Under the pieces are notes generated by a model. It saw only the letters and a program-made list of their open reading frames with translations. It had not been told where the DNA came from and searched no databases. From Lactobacillus acidophilus (GTDB taxonomy: Bacteria; Bacillota; Bacilli; Lactobacillales; Lactobacillaceae): a stretch of 64,000 nucleotides of DNA. The stretch lies in NCBI RefSeq assembly GCF_034298135.1, contig NZ_CP139575.1, positions 868,001 to 932,000 of the forward strand. The letters run 5' to 3'. A program made the position numbers and the translations under genes. This document shows positions 1 through 8,759 of this stretch, one piece after another; positions within the stretch are counted from its first letter, which is position 1, and each line of letters opens with the position of its first letter.

Positions 1-389
1 CCACGAATATCCATTGCTAAAGCATTAATAGTGAAATCACGTCTTTTAAGGTCTTCATCAAGATTTTGCACAAAAGTCACATGATCCGGTCTTCTAAAAT
101 CTTGATAGCCTGATTCGGTTCTAAAGGTAGTAATTTCATAGCTTTCTCCTTCATAAAGAACGGTCACAGTCCCATGTTTAATACCTGTATCAATTGATTT
201 TTCAAATAATTCTTTAACTTCTTCTGGATATGCACTAGTGGTAATATCAATATCATGAACATGTCTATCAAGTAAGACATCTCTAACTGAACCGCCCACA
301 AAATATGCTTCAAAGCCTGCATCTTCTAATCTTTGCAAAACAGGCATTGCCTTTGTAAATATATTTGGTAAATTGTCTATTTTGATCAT
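1..389 (-). CDS. cca: CCA tRNA nucleotidyltransferase, N-terminal part (cut by window edge)
   Basis: The enzyme adds or repairs the 3' CCA end of tRNAs from CTP and ATP. The minus strand reads from an ATG at 387-389 to the window edge, about 129 codons. The visible part has the class II polymerase-beta-type nucleotidyltransferase head: GGSVRD near residue 30, followed by the metal-binding DID of HDIDI, then the region with RRDFTINA near the edge. The C-terminal helical domains lie outside the window. Identification is secure; completeness cannot be judged. Confidence 0.93.
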
Positions 390-435
390 TAATAAAATCT
401 CAATTCTTCTTATTCTTTAATTATCACTTTTGTCT

Positions 436-443
436 GTTAGAAT
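436..443 (+). promoter_or_regulatory. Possible extended -10 promoter of the YitT-type gene
   Basis: TGTTAGAAT fits the extended -10 pattern TGnTAnAAT about 30 bases before the start codon. No good -35 box is visible. A strong AAGGAGG ribosome binding site follows at about 459-465. Confidence 0.35.
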
Positions 444-472
444 GAAGTAAAAAGCATAAGGAGGTAATCATT

Positions 473-1360
473 ATGCAAAAAATCAACAAGCATACACTCA
501 TCGAAATTTGTATGATTGCACTTGGATGTGCTATTTACGGCATAAGTCTAGATATGATTTCTGTCCCTAATAAGTTAGCCGATGGAGGAATAAGCGGGAT
601 TTCCCTTATTTTGCGCCACTTCTGGGGTATTAATATGGGGTTATCTACCCTAATGCTTAATATCCCTTTAATATTGATCGGCTACCGTTTTATGGGAAAA
701 CGTGCCTTGGCTTATACCATTTGGGGTACACTTTGCCTTTCATTCTTTCTTTGGTTTTGGCGCTCAGTACCTATTATAAAACAATTAGATTTAGAACACG
801 ACCTCTTCCTTTCTGCAATTTCAGCAGGTTTACTATCTGGTTTAGGATTAGGATTAGTTTTTCGCTATAACGGAACTTCCGGCGGAACAGATATTATTGC
901 TAGAGTTTGTCAAATAAAACTAGGAATATCTTCAGGCAAAGTACTTTTATTTTGTGATGCTGTAGTTTTATTTGCATCCTTGTCTTATTTAGATATTAAA
1001 CATATGCTTTATACCTTATTAGCCTCCTTTGTTTTATCTCGTGTAATGGATACCGTCCAACAAGGTGCATACACAGCTCGGGGCCTTTTAATTATTTCTG
1101 ATAAATACAAACAAATAGGACAAATGATCGATTTAAAACTAGAACGTGGTTTTACTTATCTAAATGCTCTAGGTGGCTACAAACAAGATAAAAAACGTGT
1201 AATTTATGTTGTCGTTTCTCCTAGAGAAATTGCTACCATAAAGCAATTAATTAGACAGGAAGATCCTAATGCTTTTGTTTCAATCATTGAAGTTCATGAA
1301 GCATTAGGTGAAGGTTTCACTTATAATCAGAAAAAACATCACTTTTTCATACGCAAATAA
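473..1360 (+). CDS. YitT family membrane protein (DUF161 + DUF2179)
   Basis: A polytopic membrane protein of unknown transport function. Residues 1-190 hold five to six hydrophobic segments with the family signature region SVPNKLADGGISGIS and the later NGTSGGTDI stretch. The C-terminal 80 residues (RGLLIISDKY onward) form the soluble DUF2179 domain. The 295-residue length is usual for the family. The ATG follows AAGGAGGTAATCATT, a near-ideal ribosome binding site. It is divergent from cca and ends at a shared bidirectional terminator, so it appears monocistronic. Family is clear, substrate unknown. Confidence 0.85.
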   Translation: MQKINKHTLIEICMIALGCAIYGISLDMISVPNKLADGGISGISLILRHFWGINMGLSTLMLNIPLILIGYRFMGKRALAYTIWGTLCLSFFLWFWRSVPIIKQLDLEHDLFLSAISAGLLSGLGLGLVFRYNGTSGGTDIIARVCQIKLGISSGKVLLFCDAVVLFASLSYLDIKHMLYTLLASFVLSRVMDTVQQGAYTARGLLIISDKYKQIGQMIDLKLERGFTYLNALGGYKQDKKRVIYVVVSPREIATIKQLIRQEDPNAFVSIIEVHEALGEGFTYNQKKHHFFIRK

Positions 1361-1394
1361 AAATAAACCGGCAAAATTGTCGGTTTATTTTTTT
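1361..1394. terminator. Bidirectional intrinsic terminator
   Basis: Inverted repeat AAATAAACCG ... CGGTTTATTT with A and T tracts on either side. It serves the rightward YitT-type gene and the leftward TPR gene, whose stop codons flank it. Confidence 0.8.
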
Positions 1395-2640
1395 ACAAAT
1401 TATTATATAAATCTTGCATTTCAACATCTTCAGGTACAAGTTTAAGATATTTTTCAAGCAATTGTTTTGTAATATCGGTATTACTTTGTGCATTGAAAAA
1501 TAAAATCATTTGTCGTAAAAAGTCTGGATTTTCTTTAAAGTCCGGATAGGCCAATAAAAATTCACTTTGGGCTTTTTCGCTATTATCTAGTCTTTCATAA
1601 GATAAAGCCATATTCCAATGAGCTTGAGGCTCTAGATTATTACTATCTAAATCTTTGAATAAAGCAATATTTTCCTTATCCTGATGATTATGTAAGTATA
1701 AATTAGATAACTGTAATCGTAAGTCACTATTATCAGGAGCGACTTTTAATCCTTTTTCTAATAACTCACGTGCAGTTGATAATTCATCCAAATTGGCAGC
1801 TGCTCTTGCACCCATTGAATACAAAGTTTCATCTAATTCATTATATGCAAGTCCTGCCTGAGCAGTTCTTAATACTTTAGTATAATCATGCTTATGCTCA
1901 TAGGCCTGCGCTAATAACGGATAGGCATTTACGTAATCTGGACTTTGCTGAATGACTTCATCTAAAAATTTAATTGCACGATCATCATCGCCAACAGATA
2001 GCATTACTAAACCGGCTTCGTATTTACTATCAATATCTAAAATACTATCACCACGTTTTTTAATAATATCAGCAGCTTTTTCATAATTACCCAATTTAGC
2101 ATTTGTAGCAAATAATCTTTGGTTAAGATCAATTTCACCAAATACATTTTGCCTTTGAATTAAATCTTCATACAATGCTAAGGCTTGTTCATAATCACCA
2201 CTTAAATAATCTAATTCAGCTAAGCCAAATTTCACCGCATCTTCTTCGGGTGCTATTTTAAGTGCTTGTAATAGCTTGTCCTTAGCTGTCTCTATCAAGC
2301 CGCTAGTTTGATAATAATCAGCTTGTACCAGTAGACTATCTAAATAAGCAGAAGAGCCCTCAGGGACGCTATAAAGCAGTGATAAGCCATCATCTTCTTC
2401 ACCATCATTTAACAGTATCTCAGCTAAATATACTTTAAATAAATCTTCATGCGGAAATTGAGAAATCAATGCACGATATACTTCTTTAGCTAGATCAGTA
2501 AAACCTAATCCTGTTAAGTTTTCTGCTAAAGATGCAAGAATTTCGGGATCATCATTATCTAAAGCATTTTTTAATAAGTGCTTACTTTGTGAAAAGTCAT
2601 GATTTTGAATTGAATCGAGTAGTTGTTCTGAATAGCTCAT
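1393..2640 (-). CDS. Tetratricopeptide repeat protein
   Basis: A soluble protein of about 415 residues made almost wholly of TPR helical hairpins, for example the units around YEQALALYEDLI and ARELLEKGLKVAPDN. No signal peptide or membrane segment is visible. I start it at MSYSEQ (2638-2640) because GGAGG sits five bases before that ATG; an upstream TTG at 2652 overlaps this ribosome binding site and is unlikely. TPR proteins act as scaffolds; no partner can be named from the sequence. It lies downstream of hup but is separated from it by a terminator. Confidence 0.85.
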   Translation of the reverse strand: MSYSEQLLDSIQNHDFSQSKHLLKNALDNDDPEILASLAENLTGLGFTDLAKEVYRALISQFPHEDLFKVYLAEILLNDGEEDDGLSLLYSVPEGSSAYLDSLLVQADYYQTSGLIETAKDKLLQALKIAPEEDAVKFGLAELDYLSGDYEQALALYEDLIQRQNVFGEIDLNQRLFATNAKLGNYEKAADIIKKRGDSILDIDSKYEAGLVMLSVGDDDRAIKFLDEVIQQSPDYVNAYPLLAQAYEHKHDYTKVLRTAQAGLAYNELDETLYSMGARAAANLDELSTARELLEKGLKVAPDNSDLRLQLSNLYLHNHQDKENIALFKDLDSNNLEPQAHWNMALSYERLDNSEKAQSEFLLAYPDFKENPDFLRQMILFFNAQSNTDITKQLLEKYLKLVPEDVEMQDLYNNL

Positions 2641-2670
2641 TTTTGCCTCCAATCAGGTTTTTATTGTACT

Positions 2671-2706
2671 AAAAAAGACGCTAGAATCAAATTCCAACGC
2701 CTTTTT
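2671..2706 (-). terminator. Intrinsic terminator of hup
   Basis: On the minus strand a stem built on GGCGTTGGAAT and ATTCTAGCGTC is followed by TTTTTT. It lies just after the hup stop codon. Confidence 0.75.
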
Positions 2707-2727
2707 ATTTATTAAGTAAATTTTATA

Positions 2728-3003
2728 TTACTTAACAGCTTCCTTAAGAGCCTTACCTGGCTTAAATGCAGGTACTTCACTTGCTGGGATTTCGATTTCA
2801 TCACCAGTTTGTGGGTTGCGGCCTTTACGTGCAGCACGGTGACGTACTTCAAAAGTACCAAAACCGATTAATTGTACCTTTTCACCCTTAGCAAGATTGT
2901 CTTGAATTGAGCCAAAGATAGCATCTACTGCAGCAGCAACTTCTTTCTTGGTCAACTTAGTCTTTGAAGCAACTTCAGAAACTAATTCAGCTTTATTTGC
3001 CAT
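2728..3003 (-). CDS. hup: DNA-binding protein HU
   Basis: A small basic nucleoid protein that bends DNA as a dimer. The 91-residue product starts [12 protein letters not shown] and has the HU/IHF beta-arm region with [21 protein letters not shown], matching the family throughout. An in-frame GTG at 3015 overlaps the AGGAGG ribosome binding site, so the ATG at 3003 is the better start. A small hairpin lies just upstream of the ribosome binding site. It is flanked by terminators on both sides, so it forms its own transcription unit. Confidence 0.96.
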   Translation of the reverse strand: MANKAELVSEVASKTKLTKKEVAAAVDAIFGSIQDNLAKGEKVQLIGFGTFEVRHRAARKGRNPQTGDEIEIPASEVPAFKPGKALKEAVK

Positions 3004-3023
3004 AAATAATTTCACCTCCTGAA

Positions 3024-3040
3024 TTGAACCCGAAGTTCAA
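3024..3040 (-). promoter_or_regulatory. Hairpin in the hup 5' untranslated region
   Basis: On the minus strand TTGAAC and GTTCAA enclose a five-base TTCGG-type loop, ending three bases before the AGGAGG of hup. The mRNA hairpin would sit against the ribosome binding site. A regulatory or stabilising role is inference. Confidence 0.45.
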
Positions 3041-3117
3041 GTTTTTTTCTTTGTTTTGAAAAAACAAGGAAAAAATGATCACGACTAATCATTGTTCCCT
3101 AAAAACCAAAATATCAC

Positions 3118-3143
3118 AAAACCCTTATTACAACAAGGTTTTT
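3118..3143 (-). terminator. Intrinsic terminator of der
   Basis: On the minus strand AAAACCTTG ... AAGGGTTTT forms a stem after the der stop codon. The T tract is short on this strand and longer on the plus strand. Confidence 0.6.
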
Positions 3144-3166
3144 TATCAAAATTGATAATTTTTTCA

Positions 3167-4474
3167 TTACTTTCTCTTCCGAGGAAGAATTTTAATAGGT
3201 GTTCCTGTAAAATCAAAGTTTTGGCGTAATTGATTTATCAAAAAACGCTCATATGAAAAGTGCATTAATTCTGGATCATTAACAAAGACAACAAATGTTG
3301 GTGGATTAGTGCTTACCTGCGTCATGTAGTAAACACGTAATCTCTTTCCCTTAATCATTGGTGTAGGTACCAACTTACTTGCTTCCAGAAGTAAATCATT
3401 CAAAACACTTGATTGAATACGTTGATTTTGATTGTCATAAACTTCCTTAACCATTGATGGAATCTGATCAATACGTTGACCCGTTTTAGCCGATACAAAT
3501 AAGATAGGAGCATAATCCAAATATTGGAATTCACTTCTTATTTCTCGTTCAAATTCTTTAGCACTAGTGCTGTTTTTTTCAGGTAAATCCCATTTGTTAA
3601 CAACGATAATAATACCGCGCCCCGCTTCATGGGCATATCCGGCTACGTGCTTGTCTTGTTCTCTAATGCCTGTACTTGCATCAAGAACTAATAAAACCAC
3701 GTCTGAGCGCTCAATAGCACTCATAGCGCGCAAAACGGAATACTTCTCTGTTTTTTCGTAAACCTTACCTCGTCTTCTGATTCCAGCAGTATCCACTACT
3801 TTAAATTTAATACCATCCTTAGTAAAAGGAGTATCCACTGCATCACGAGTAGTACCTTCTTCATTGGCAACGATTACTCTATCTTCACCTAATAACTTGT
3901 TTACTAAAGAAGATTTACCTACATTCGGTCGACCAATCATACTAAATGAAATAACATCATCAGCTTCACTATCTTTTTCAGCTGGGAAATCATTAACAAT
4001 TTCATCAAGTAAATCACCAATCCCCGTACCATGACTGCTTGAAACTGGAATCGGATCGCCTAATCCTAAGCTATAAAAATCATAAATATCATTTCGCTGT
4101 TCAGGATTGTCAGCTTTATTTACTGCTAAAATGACTGGCTTTTTTGTTCGATAAAGAAGACGGGCAATTCTTTCATCCAGATCAGTAACGTGATTTACCA
4201 CATTGGTTAGCATGACAATAACATCAGCTTCTTCAATGGCTATTTCAGCTTGAGCACGGATTTCATCTTCGATTTTACCGCCTTCCCAGGTAATTCCCCC
4301 AGTATCGATTAAATCAAACTTATGTCCCATCCATTCAGCTTGTGCATAATTACGATCACGTGTTACACCAGGTTTATCTTCTACAATTGCTAGACGTTGA
4401 TTAATTATTCTGTTAAAAAGTGTGGATTTCCCAACATTAGGTTGTCCCACGATTGCAACAACTGGTAAAACCAT
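3167..4474 (-). CDS. der: Ribosome-assembly GTPase Der (EngA)
   Basis: Der is an essential GTPase for 50S subunit maturation. Two tandem G domains are visible: the first with GQPNVGKS at residues 10-17, DTGG near 57-60 and NKAD at 119-122; the second with GRPNVGKS at 181-188 and NKWD further on. A C-terminal KH-like domain ends in a basic KILPRKRK tail. The 435-residue length is typical. It sits downstream of rpsA behind an apparent rpsA terminator, an order common in lactobacilli (cmk-rpsA-der-hup). Confidence 0.97.
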   Translation of the reverse strand: MVLPVVAIVGQPNVGKSTLFNRIINQRLAIVEDKPGVTRDRNYAQAEWMGHKFDLIDTGGITWEGGKIEDEIRAQAEIAIEEADVIVMLTNVVNHVTDLDERIARLLYRTKKPVILAVNKADNPEQRNDIYDFYSLGLGDPIPVSSSHGTGIGDLLDEIVNDFPAEKDSEADDVISFSMIGRPNVGKSSLVNKLLGEDRVIVANEEGTTRDAVDTPFTKDGIKFKVVDTAGIRRRGKVYEKTEKYSVLRAMSAIERSDVVLLVLDASTGIREQDKHVAGYAHEAGRGIIIVVNKWDLPEKNSTSAKEFEREIRSEFQYLDYAPILFVSAKTGQRIDQIPSMVKEVYDNQNQRIQSSVLNDLLLEASKLVPTPMIKGKRLRVYYMTQVSTNPPTFVVFVNDPELMHFSYERFLINQLRQNFDFTGTPIKILPRKRK

Positions 4475-4520
4475 ATTTCGCCCTCCTTCGCAAAAATATT
4501 TTTATAGTATGTATAAAAAT

Positions 4521-4549
4521 AAAAAAAGCCGACATAGGTCGACTTTTTT
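4521..4549 (-). terminator. Intrinsic terminator of rpsA
   Basis: Stem AAAAAGTCGACC / GGTCGGC with ATA-type loop and long T tracts on both strands, 11 bases after the rpsA stop. It lies between rpsA and der. Confidence 0.75.
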
Positions 4550-4559
4550 ATAGAAATGA

Positions 4560-5771
4560 CTACTTACGGTCCTTTAATTGGTCACCAATGATGTCACCTA
4601 AAGCAAAGCCGTTGTCGTTGTCACTCATGTACTTCTTGTTAACTGTATTTTCGTTACGTGAACGACGTGGACGAGAATTGTGGTTATCTGATGAAGAAGA
4701 GTTTGAGTCAGCAGCCTTGATTGAAAGTGAGATTCTTCTGTCGTTAGGGTCGATATTCAAAACCTTAACTTTAACAGTTTGACCAACCTTCAAAACGTCA
4801 CTTGGCTTATCAACATGCTTGTTTGAAATTTCTGAAACGTGTACCAAACCTTGGATACCATCAGCAACTTCAACAAATGCACCAAAGTTAGTCAATGACT
4901 TAACTTCACCTTCAAAAATGTCACCTTCGTTTAAGTCAGCTGTAGCTTGTTCAAATGGAGAAGGTTCAGTTTGCTTAATAGAAAGGGAAATACGATGTCT
5001 ATCATTGTCAATACCAATGACTTTAACCTTGACATCCTGACCAACCTTCAAAACATCACTTGGCTTGTCAACATGCTTGTAAGAAATTTCTGAAATGTGA
5101 ACTAAACCGTCAACACCACCAACATCGATGAATGAACCAAAGTTAGTTAAACGTGATACTTTACCTTCAACAACGTCACCAACAACTAATTGTGATGCAA
5201 CCTTATCAAATGCTTCTTCACGTTCTTCTTCAACTAAGTCCTTGTGTGAAAGAATCAAACGGTTCTTGTTTGGATCGATTTCAGTAATCTTAAGCTTCAT
5301 AGTCTTACCAATGTATGGCTTAAGATCTGAAACGTAACGGTTAGAAATTAATGAAGCTGGTAAGAAACCACGTGTACCAACATCAACGAGCAAACCGCCA
5401 CGAACTGATGAAGTTACAGTACCTTCGATAGCATTGCCTTCTTCGAAGTCTTTTTGTAACTTGTCGAAAGCTTCTCTTTCCTTTAAGCGGGTAACTGAGA
5501 AGAAGAATTCACCATTTTCCTTATCGCCACCAGCTCTTCTTAATACTAAGGCCTTGAACTTGTCACCAGGCTTAACTAAATCACGTAAGTCTGCGTTACG
5601 ATCTGAAGTGTATTCACGACGAGTAATAACACCTTCAACACCGGCATTTTCAACACCAACATCGATTTGGCCGTCTTCAACGTCTAATACTTCGACATCG
5701 ACAATATCTCCGACCTCAACTCCTTGCATTTGCTTTAATGCGTCTAAAAATTGATTACTGTTTTCTGACAT
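4560..5771 (-). CDS. rpsA: 30S ribosomal protein S1
   Basis: An mRNA-binding S1-family protein of 403 residues with four S1 motifs at about residues 20-95, 110-180, 195-265 and 280-350, the shorter Firmicutes form. Motifs three and four are nearly duplicated, sharing HVDKPSDVLKVGQ. The C-terminal 55 residues are a low-complexity Ser/Asn/Arg tail. It is preceded by AGGT before the ATG. Several open frames on the opposite strand are shadows of this biased coding sequence. Confidence 0.95.
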   Translation of the reverse strand: MSENSNQFLDALKQMQGVEVGDIVDVEVLDVEDGQIDVGVENAGVEGVITRREYTSDRNADLRDLVKPGDKFKALVLRRAGGDKENGEFFFSVTRLKEREAFDKLQKDFEEGNAIEGTVTSSVRGGLLVDVGTRGFLPASLISNRYVSDLKPYIGKTMKLKITEIDPNKNRLILSHKDLVEEEREEAFDKVASQLVVGDVVEGKVSRLTNFGSFIDVGGVDGLVHISEISYKHVDKPSDVLKVGQDVKVKVIGIDNDRHRISLSIKQTEPSPFEQATADLNEGDIFEGEVKSLTNFGAFVEVADGIQGLVHVSEISNKHVDKPSDVLKVGQTVKVKVLNIDPNDRRISLSIKAADSNSSSSDNHNSRPRRSRNENTVNKKYMSDNDNGFALGDIIGDQLKDRK

Positions 5772-5855
5772 ATGTACCTCCCAATATCATGTCCCATTTT
5801 AAAGGAAACTGTGATATTTTTCTACTATTTTGTGCTGTTTTTTTAAAAAAATTTT

Positions 5856-6518
5856 TTAATTTTCTTTGATTTTAGCTAAAATTGCATCTACAACCTGGTC
5901 AATTGACATATTTGTAGTATCAATTTCAATAGCATCATCTGCCTTTTTTAGTGGTGAAACCTTGCGATGAGAGTCTTTATAGTCTCTTTGTGCAATGTCT
6001 TGTTCAATTTCATCAACTGTTTGATTAGTTTTAATACCACGCTGTTTAAAATCTAAAAGTCGACGCTCAGCGCGAGATCTAGCTGAAGCCACTAAAAATA
6101 TTTTCACTTCAGCATTAGGTAGAACGGTCGTTCCAATATCACGGCCATCCATAATTACATTAGTTTTTCCTGCCATTTGACGTTGCAAACTAACCATTTT
6201 TTCTCGTATCTTAGGCAAAGCAGAAACCTGTGATACGTTAGCTGATATTTCGGGAGTTCTAATTTCTTTAGAAACATCCTTTCCAGCTACATATACCTTT
6301 TGTTCACCATCTTCAGATTTAAGTTCAATTCCATCTTTATCAATGGCATTTAAAATTCCAGCTTCATCCCCATAATCTAAATCATGATCACGGGCAATAA
6401 CTGTACATGCACGGTACATTGCACCCGTATCGATATAAACAAATGATAACTTATTTGCAATAATCTTAGCTACAGTACTTTTACCTGCTGATGCAGGACC
6501 ATCTATTGCTACTTGCAT
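5856..6518 (-). CDS. cmk: Cytidylate kinase
   Basis: The enzyme phosphorylates CMP and dCMP with ATP. The product starts MQVAIDGPASAGKST, placing the P-loop at about residues 7-15; VIMDGRDIGTTV and the lid region with RRLLDFKQRG are as in the family. The start at 6518 is set by this conserved N-terminus; in-frame GTG and TTG codons just upstream would lie inside a hairpin. There is no well-spaced ribosome binding site, only GGTGGGG directly before the ATG. A terminator-like hairpin ends about five bases upstream, leaving no room for a separate promoter. Confidence 0.95.
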   Translation of the reverse strand: MQVAIDGPASAGKSTVAKIIANKLSFVYIDTGAMYRACTVIARDHDLDYGDEAGILNAIDKDGIELKSEDGEQKVYVAGKDVSKEIRTPEISANVSQVSALPKIREKMVSLQRQMAGKTNVIMDGRDIGTTVLPNAEVKIFLVASARSRAERRLLDFKQRGIKTNQTVDEIEQDIAQRDYKDSHRKVSPLKKADDAIEIDTTNMSIDQVVDAILAKIKEN

Positions 6519-6523
6519 CCCCA

Positions 6524-6553
6524 CCAAAAAGAGATCTTATCATCAATCTCTTT
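6524..6553 (-). terminator. Terminator-like hairpin between the LysM gene and cmk
   Basis: Minus-strand AAAAAGAGAT ... ATCTCTTTTT, a ten-base perfect stem with a ten-base loop ending in five T. It follows the LysM stop codon and ends five bases before the cmk ATG, so it may act as a leaky terminator or attenuator for cmk. Confidence 0.65.
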
Positions 6554-6568
6554 TTCCTTTCTGAAAAA

Positions 6569-7030
6569 TTATTTCAACTTAAGTGTTTGGCCAATATTGA
6601 CGTTTGAAGAGTCTTCAAGATTATTTAATCTGGCTAATTGATCAACTGTCATACCATATTGCTCTGCAATACTAGTTAAAGTATCACCTGTTTGAACAGT
6701 ATAAGTCTTAGGTGTTGTCTCTTTAGACGAGCTTGAGCTTGAACTAGATTGTGACGAACTCTTTTTAGCTGAAGAAGACGAAGTTTTCTTTTCTTTTGAT
6801 GATTTAGCAGAACTAGAAGAAACCTTTTTAAGAGTTTGAACTTCCTCAGCTTTTTGAGAGTGCTTTGAAGCCAAGCGATGAACAGCTGGAATAAGAGTAA
6901 TCAAAATAACTGCTAAAATTACAATAACTGCAATCCAGCGGGCTGAGCCTCTCGGTTGCTTATCTTGTGAGCTCCTCTTCTTAGTAGGCCGTTCATAATG
7001 CTGGTATGGTCCAGTTGATTTTTTATCCAT
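6569..7030 (-). CDS. Membrane-anchored LysM domain protein
   Basis: A 153-residue cell-surface protein in type II orientation: a charged cytoplasmic head (1-31), one membrane helix (about 32-52), a Ser/Lys-rich linker (about 65-107) and a single C-terminal LysM domain (about 109-153, beginning TYTVQTGDTLTSIAEQYG). LysM binds peptidoglycan N-acetylglucosamine. No catalytic domain is present, so it probably tethers membrane to wall or recruits partners. A similar protein sits next to cmk in many lactobacilli. Confidence 0.88.
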   Translation of the reverse strand: MDKKSTGPYQHYERPTKKRSSQDKQPRGSARWIAVIVILAVILITLIPAVHRLASKHSQKAEEVQTLKKVSSSSAKSSKEKKTSSSSAKKSSSQSSSSSSSSKETTPKTYTVQTGDTLTSIAEQYGMTVDQLARLNNLEDSSNVNIGQTLKLK

Positions 7031-7092
7031 CTAAAATTCCTCCATTCACTTAACGGATTAATTCTAGCATATTTTAGGTCTCTTTGAATATG

Positions 7093-7128
7093 AAAAATCC
7101 CATCGACTTTTTAAGTCAACGGGATTTT
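7093..7128 (-). terminator. Intrinsic terminator of ribU
   Basis: On the minus strand AAAATCCCGTTGACTT pairs with AAGTCGATGGGATTTT, directly after the ribU stop and followed by T residues. Confidence 0.8.
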
Positions 7129-7130
7129 AA

Positions 7131-7819
7131 TTAATTTAATTTAAATCTTTTACGTACAAACGGTTTAATAGTTTTAATTGTAGCCTCAAAAATCAAGTAT
7201 ATTGCTACCGCATTAATGATTCCCTTTAACAAATTAAAAGGAACAATAATACTGAAGATATATGTACTCATTGATGGTAAATGTAATAATTGACCCAAAT
7301 ATACTTTTTCTGTGAAATGATATAACGCACCATAACTATTAATAGTTGGTAAATTAGGTACAGCCGTCACGGCATATGCCGGCGTTAAAATAAAGGCATT
7401 AGCTAAAGCTAAAATACACGTCATTGCCAAAATACCAATAATTAAGCCTAAAATCGGTTTTAATCTGCCAACTTTTGTTTTTCTATTTTCCTGTGTTATA
7501 TTTCTGCTTAAATAATAAAATGGCAACGAAAATGACATAGTGGCTAAAAAAGCAGCAATTTCACCAATTACACTTGGCAAAGCAAATCCTTCAAAGATAA
7601 GACTTAAAATCATTCTAATTAATGCCATTATTACACCTGGTATAGCACCAAATATAAACATCCCAATTGTAATGATTACATCTGAAAAATCAAACTTTAA
7701 AAACCTACTCCTGGAATAATTGGAAATGAAAATTTCATTACTACAAATGCAATACAGCCAATTAACGCATAAGCAATAGTATTAGTTAAACTGTTGACAC
7801 CAGTTTTTAACTTATCCAT
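7131..7819 (-). pseudogene. ribU: Riboflavin ECF transporter S-component RibU, one-base frameshift
   Basis: RibU is the membrane substrate-binding subunit for riboflavin that shares a common ECF module. A proper start exists at 7817-7819 behind GAGAGGAAAG, giving 40 residues ending IIPGVGF, then a TAA at 7697-7699. Reading -1 from the T5 run (7699-7703) restores LKFDFSDVI, the conserved S-component segment, and continues to 7131. The joined product would be about 229 residues with five to six membrane helices. An FMN riboswitch upstream supports the identity. One T is missing: a true mutation, a sequencing error or frameshifting. As sequenced, the gene is broken. Confidence 0.8.
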
Positions 7820-7837
7820 AACTTACTTTCCTCTCTA

Positions 7838-7869
7838 AACAAAAAGGTCCATTGCTTCAGCAACAGACC
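7838..7869 (-). terminator. FMN riboswitch expression-platform terminator
   Basis: Minus-strand GGTCTGTTGC-TGAA-GCAATGGACC is a ten-pair stem (two G-T pairs) followed by TTTTTG. It lies between the FMN aptamer and the ribU start, as expected for transcriptional attenuation by FMN. Confidence 0.85.
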
Positions 7870-7902
7870 ACAAAAGTAAAGTAAGATTTATTTTTATTAG
7901 TC

Positions 7903-8009
7903 TGTCTTCTTCCATCTAGACTATAACTATCGGTATCTAACGATTCAACCACTTACGTGGGTCGCGGACTCTAACCGCCGGTCGGGATTTTCACCCTGCC
8001 CTGAAGACA
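7903..8009 (-). promoter_or_regulatory. FMN riboswitch (RFN element) upstream of ribU
   Basis: The minus strand carries the conserved RFN core: GGGCAGGGTGAAAATCCCG, ACCGGCGGT and AGTCCGCGACCC. The closing helix P1 pairs TGTCTTC (8003-8009) with GAAGACA (7903-7909). With the downstream terminator it should switch ribU off when FMN is plentiful. It directs regulation at a riboflavin importer rather than at biosynthesis genes, none of which are in the window apart from a ribT-like gene. Confidence 0.95.
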
Positions 8010-8022
8010 ACAACCTGTAATA

Positions 8023-8051
8023 TTAATATTTACACTTATAAGCTAATTCAA
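8023..8051 (-). promoter_or_regulatory. Promoter of the FMN riboswitch-ribU unit
   Basis: -35 TTGAAT (8046-8051) and -10 TATTAA (8023-8028) with a 17-base spacer, just upstream of the riboswitch helix P1. The -35 box overlaps the 3' end of rluB. Confidence 0.6.
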
Positions 8052-8759
8052 TTTCATGAGTTTGTCAACTTCATTTTTAGACAATTCACGATATTGACCT
8101 GAAGTTAACGAATCTAATGTCAAAAATGCATACTTTTCACGAGATAATTTTTCAACCAAGTGACCCACGGCTTTAAACATCCGTTTAACTTGATGATAAT
8201 GTCCTTCATGAATAGTTATTTGCACGATTTGAGTATTCTTACGTTTATCAGTCTTCAATACCTTTACCTTAGCAGGAGCAGACTTAAAACGACCTAATTT
8301 TACACCTTTAGTCAAGCTTTTAATTTCTTCTGGTGTTAAAATTCCTTTTATTTTAGCAACATATACCTTTGAAACTTCATTTCTAGGGTGCATTAATAAA
8401 TTGGCTAATTCGCCATCATTTGTCATTAAAAGAAGTCCTGAAGTATCATAATCTAAACGTCCTATAGGATAGACACGATAAGGTATATCTTCGAAATAAT
8501 CCACTACGGTTTTTCTACCTTTATCGTCATCAGCAGTAGAAACTACACCACGAGGTTTATAAAAAATATAAGTATGTAAGCTTTCTCTTTCAATTGGCTC
8601 ATCATCTACAGTAATGTTACTAAAAGTATCAACTTTTGTACCTAGCTTAGTAACTACTTGACCATCAACTTTAACCCTACCGGCTGTAATCATCTTTTCT
8701 GCTTTTCTTCTAGAAGCAATACCCGCTTCAGCAATAACTTTCTGTAATCTTTCTGCCAT
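8043..8759 (-). CDS. rluB: 23S rRNA pseudouridine synthase, RluB/RsuA family
   Basis: A pseudouridine synthase with an N-terminal S4 RNA-binding domain (about residues 2-50) and a catalytic domain with GRLDYDTSGLLLMTND near residue 100; Asp103 is the expected nucleophile. The 238-residue length is normal. It starts ATG overlapping the scpB stop by one base, showing translational coupling at the end of the cvfB-xerD-ribT-scpA-scpB-rluB chain. The exact modified position (RluB type) is assigned by context. Confidence 0.92.
   Translation of the reverse strand: MAERLQKVIAEAGIASRRKAEKMITAGRVKVDGQVVTKLGTKVDTFSNITVDDEPIERESLHTYIFYKPRGVVSTADDDKGRKTVVDYFEDIPYRVYPIGRLDYDTSGLLLMTNDGELANLLMHPRNEVSKVYVAKIKGILTPEEIKSLTKGVKLGRFKSAPAKVKVLKTDKRKNTQIVQITIHEGHYHQVKRMFKAVGHLVEKLSREKYAFLTLDSLTSGQYRELSKNEVDKLMKLN

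Noticed and set aside
4800..5110. Near-duplicate DNA segments within rpsA as a repeat element
   Set aside because: They encode homologous S1 motifs three and four, a normal feature of the protein.
4453..5754. Several open frames on the plus strand opposite rpsA and the der-rpsA gap
   Set aside because: They mirror the biased codon use of rpsA, have no ribosome binding sites and encode low-complexity Ser/Thr-rich sequences.
6720..6860. Ser-codon-rich repeat in the LysM gene as a phase-variable tract
   Set aside because: It is a degenerate low-complexity linker with mixed serine codons, not a simple tandem repeat in phase.
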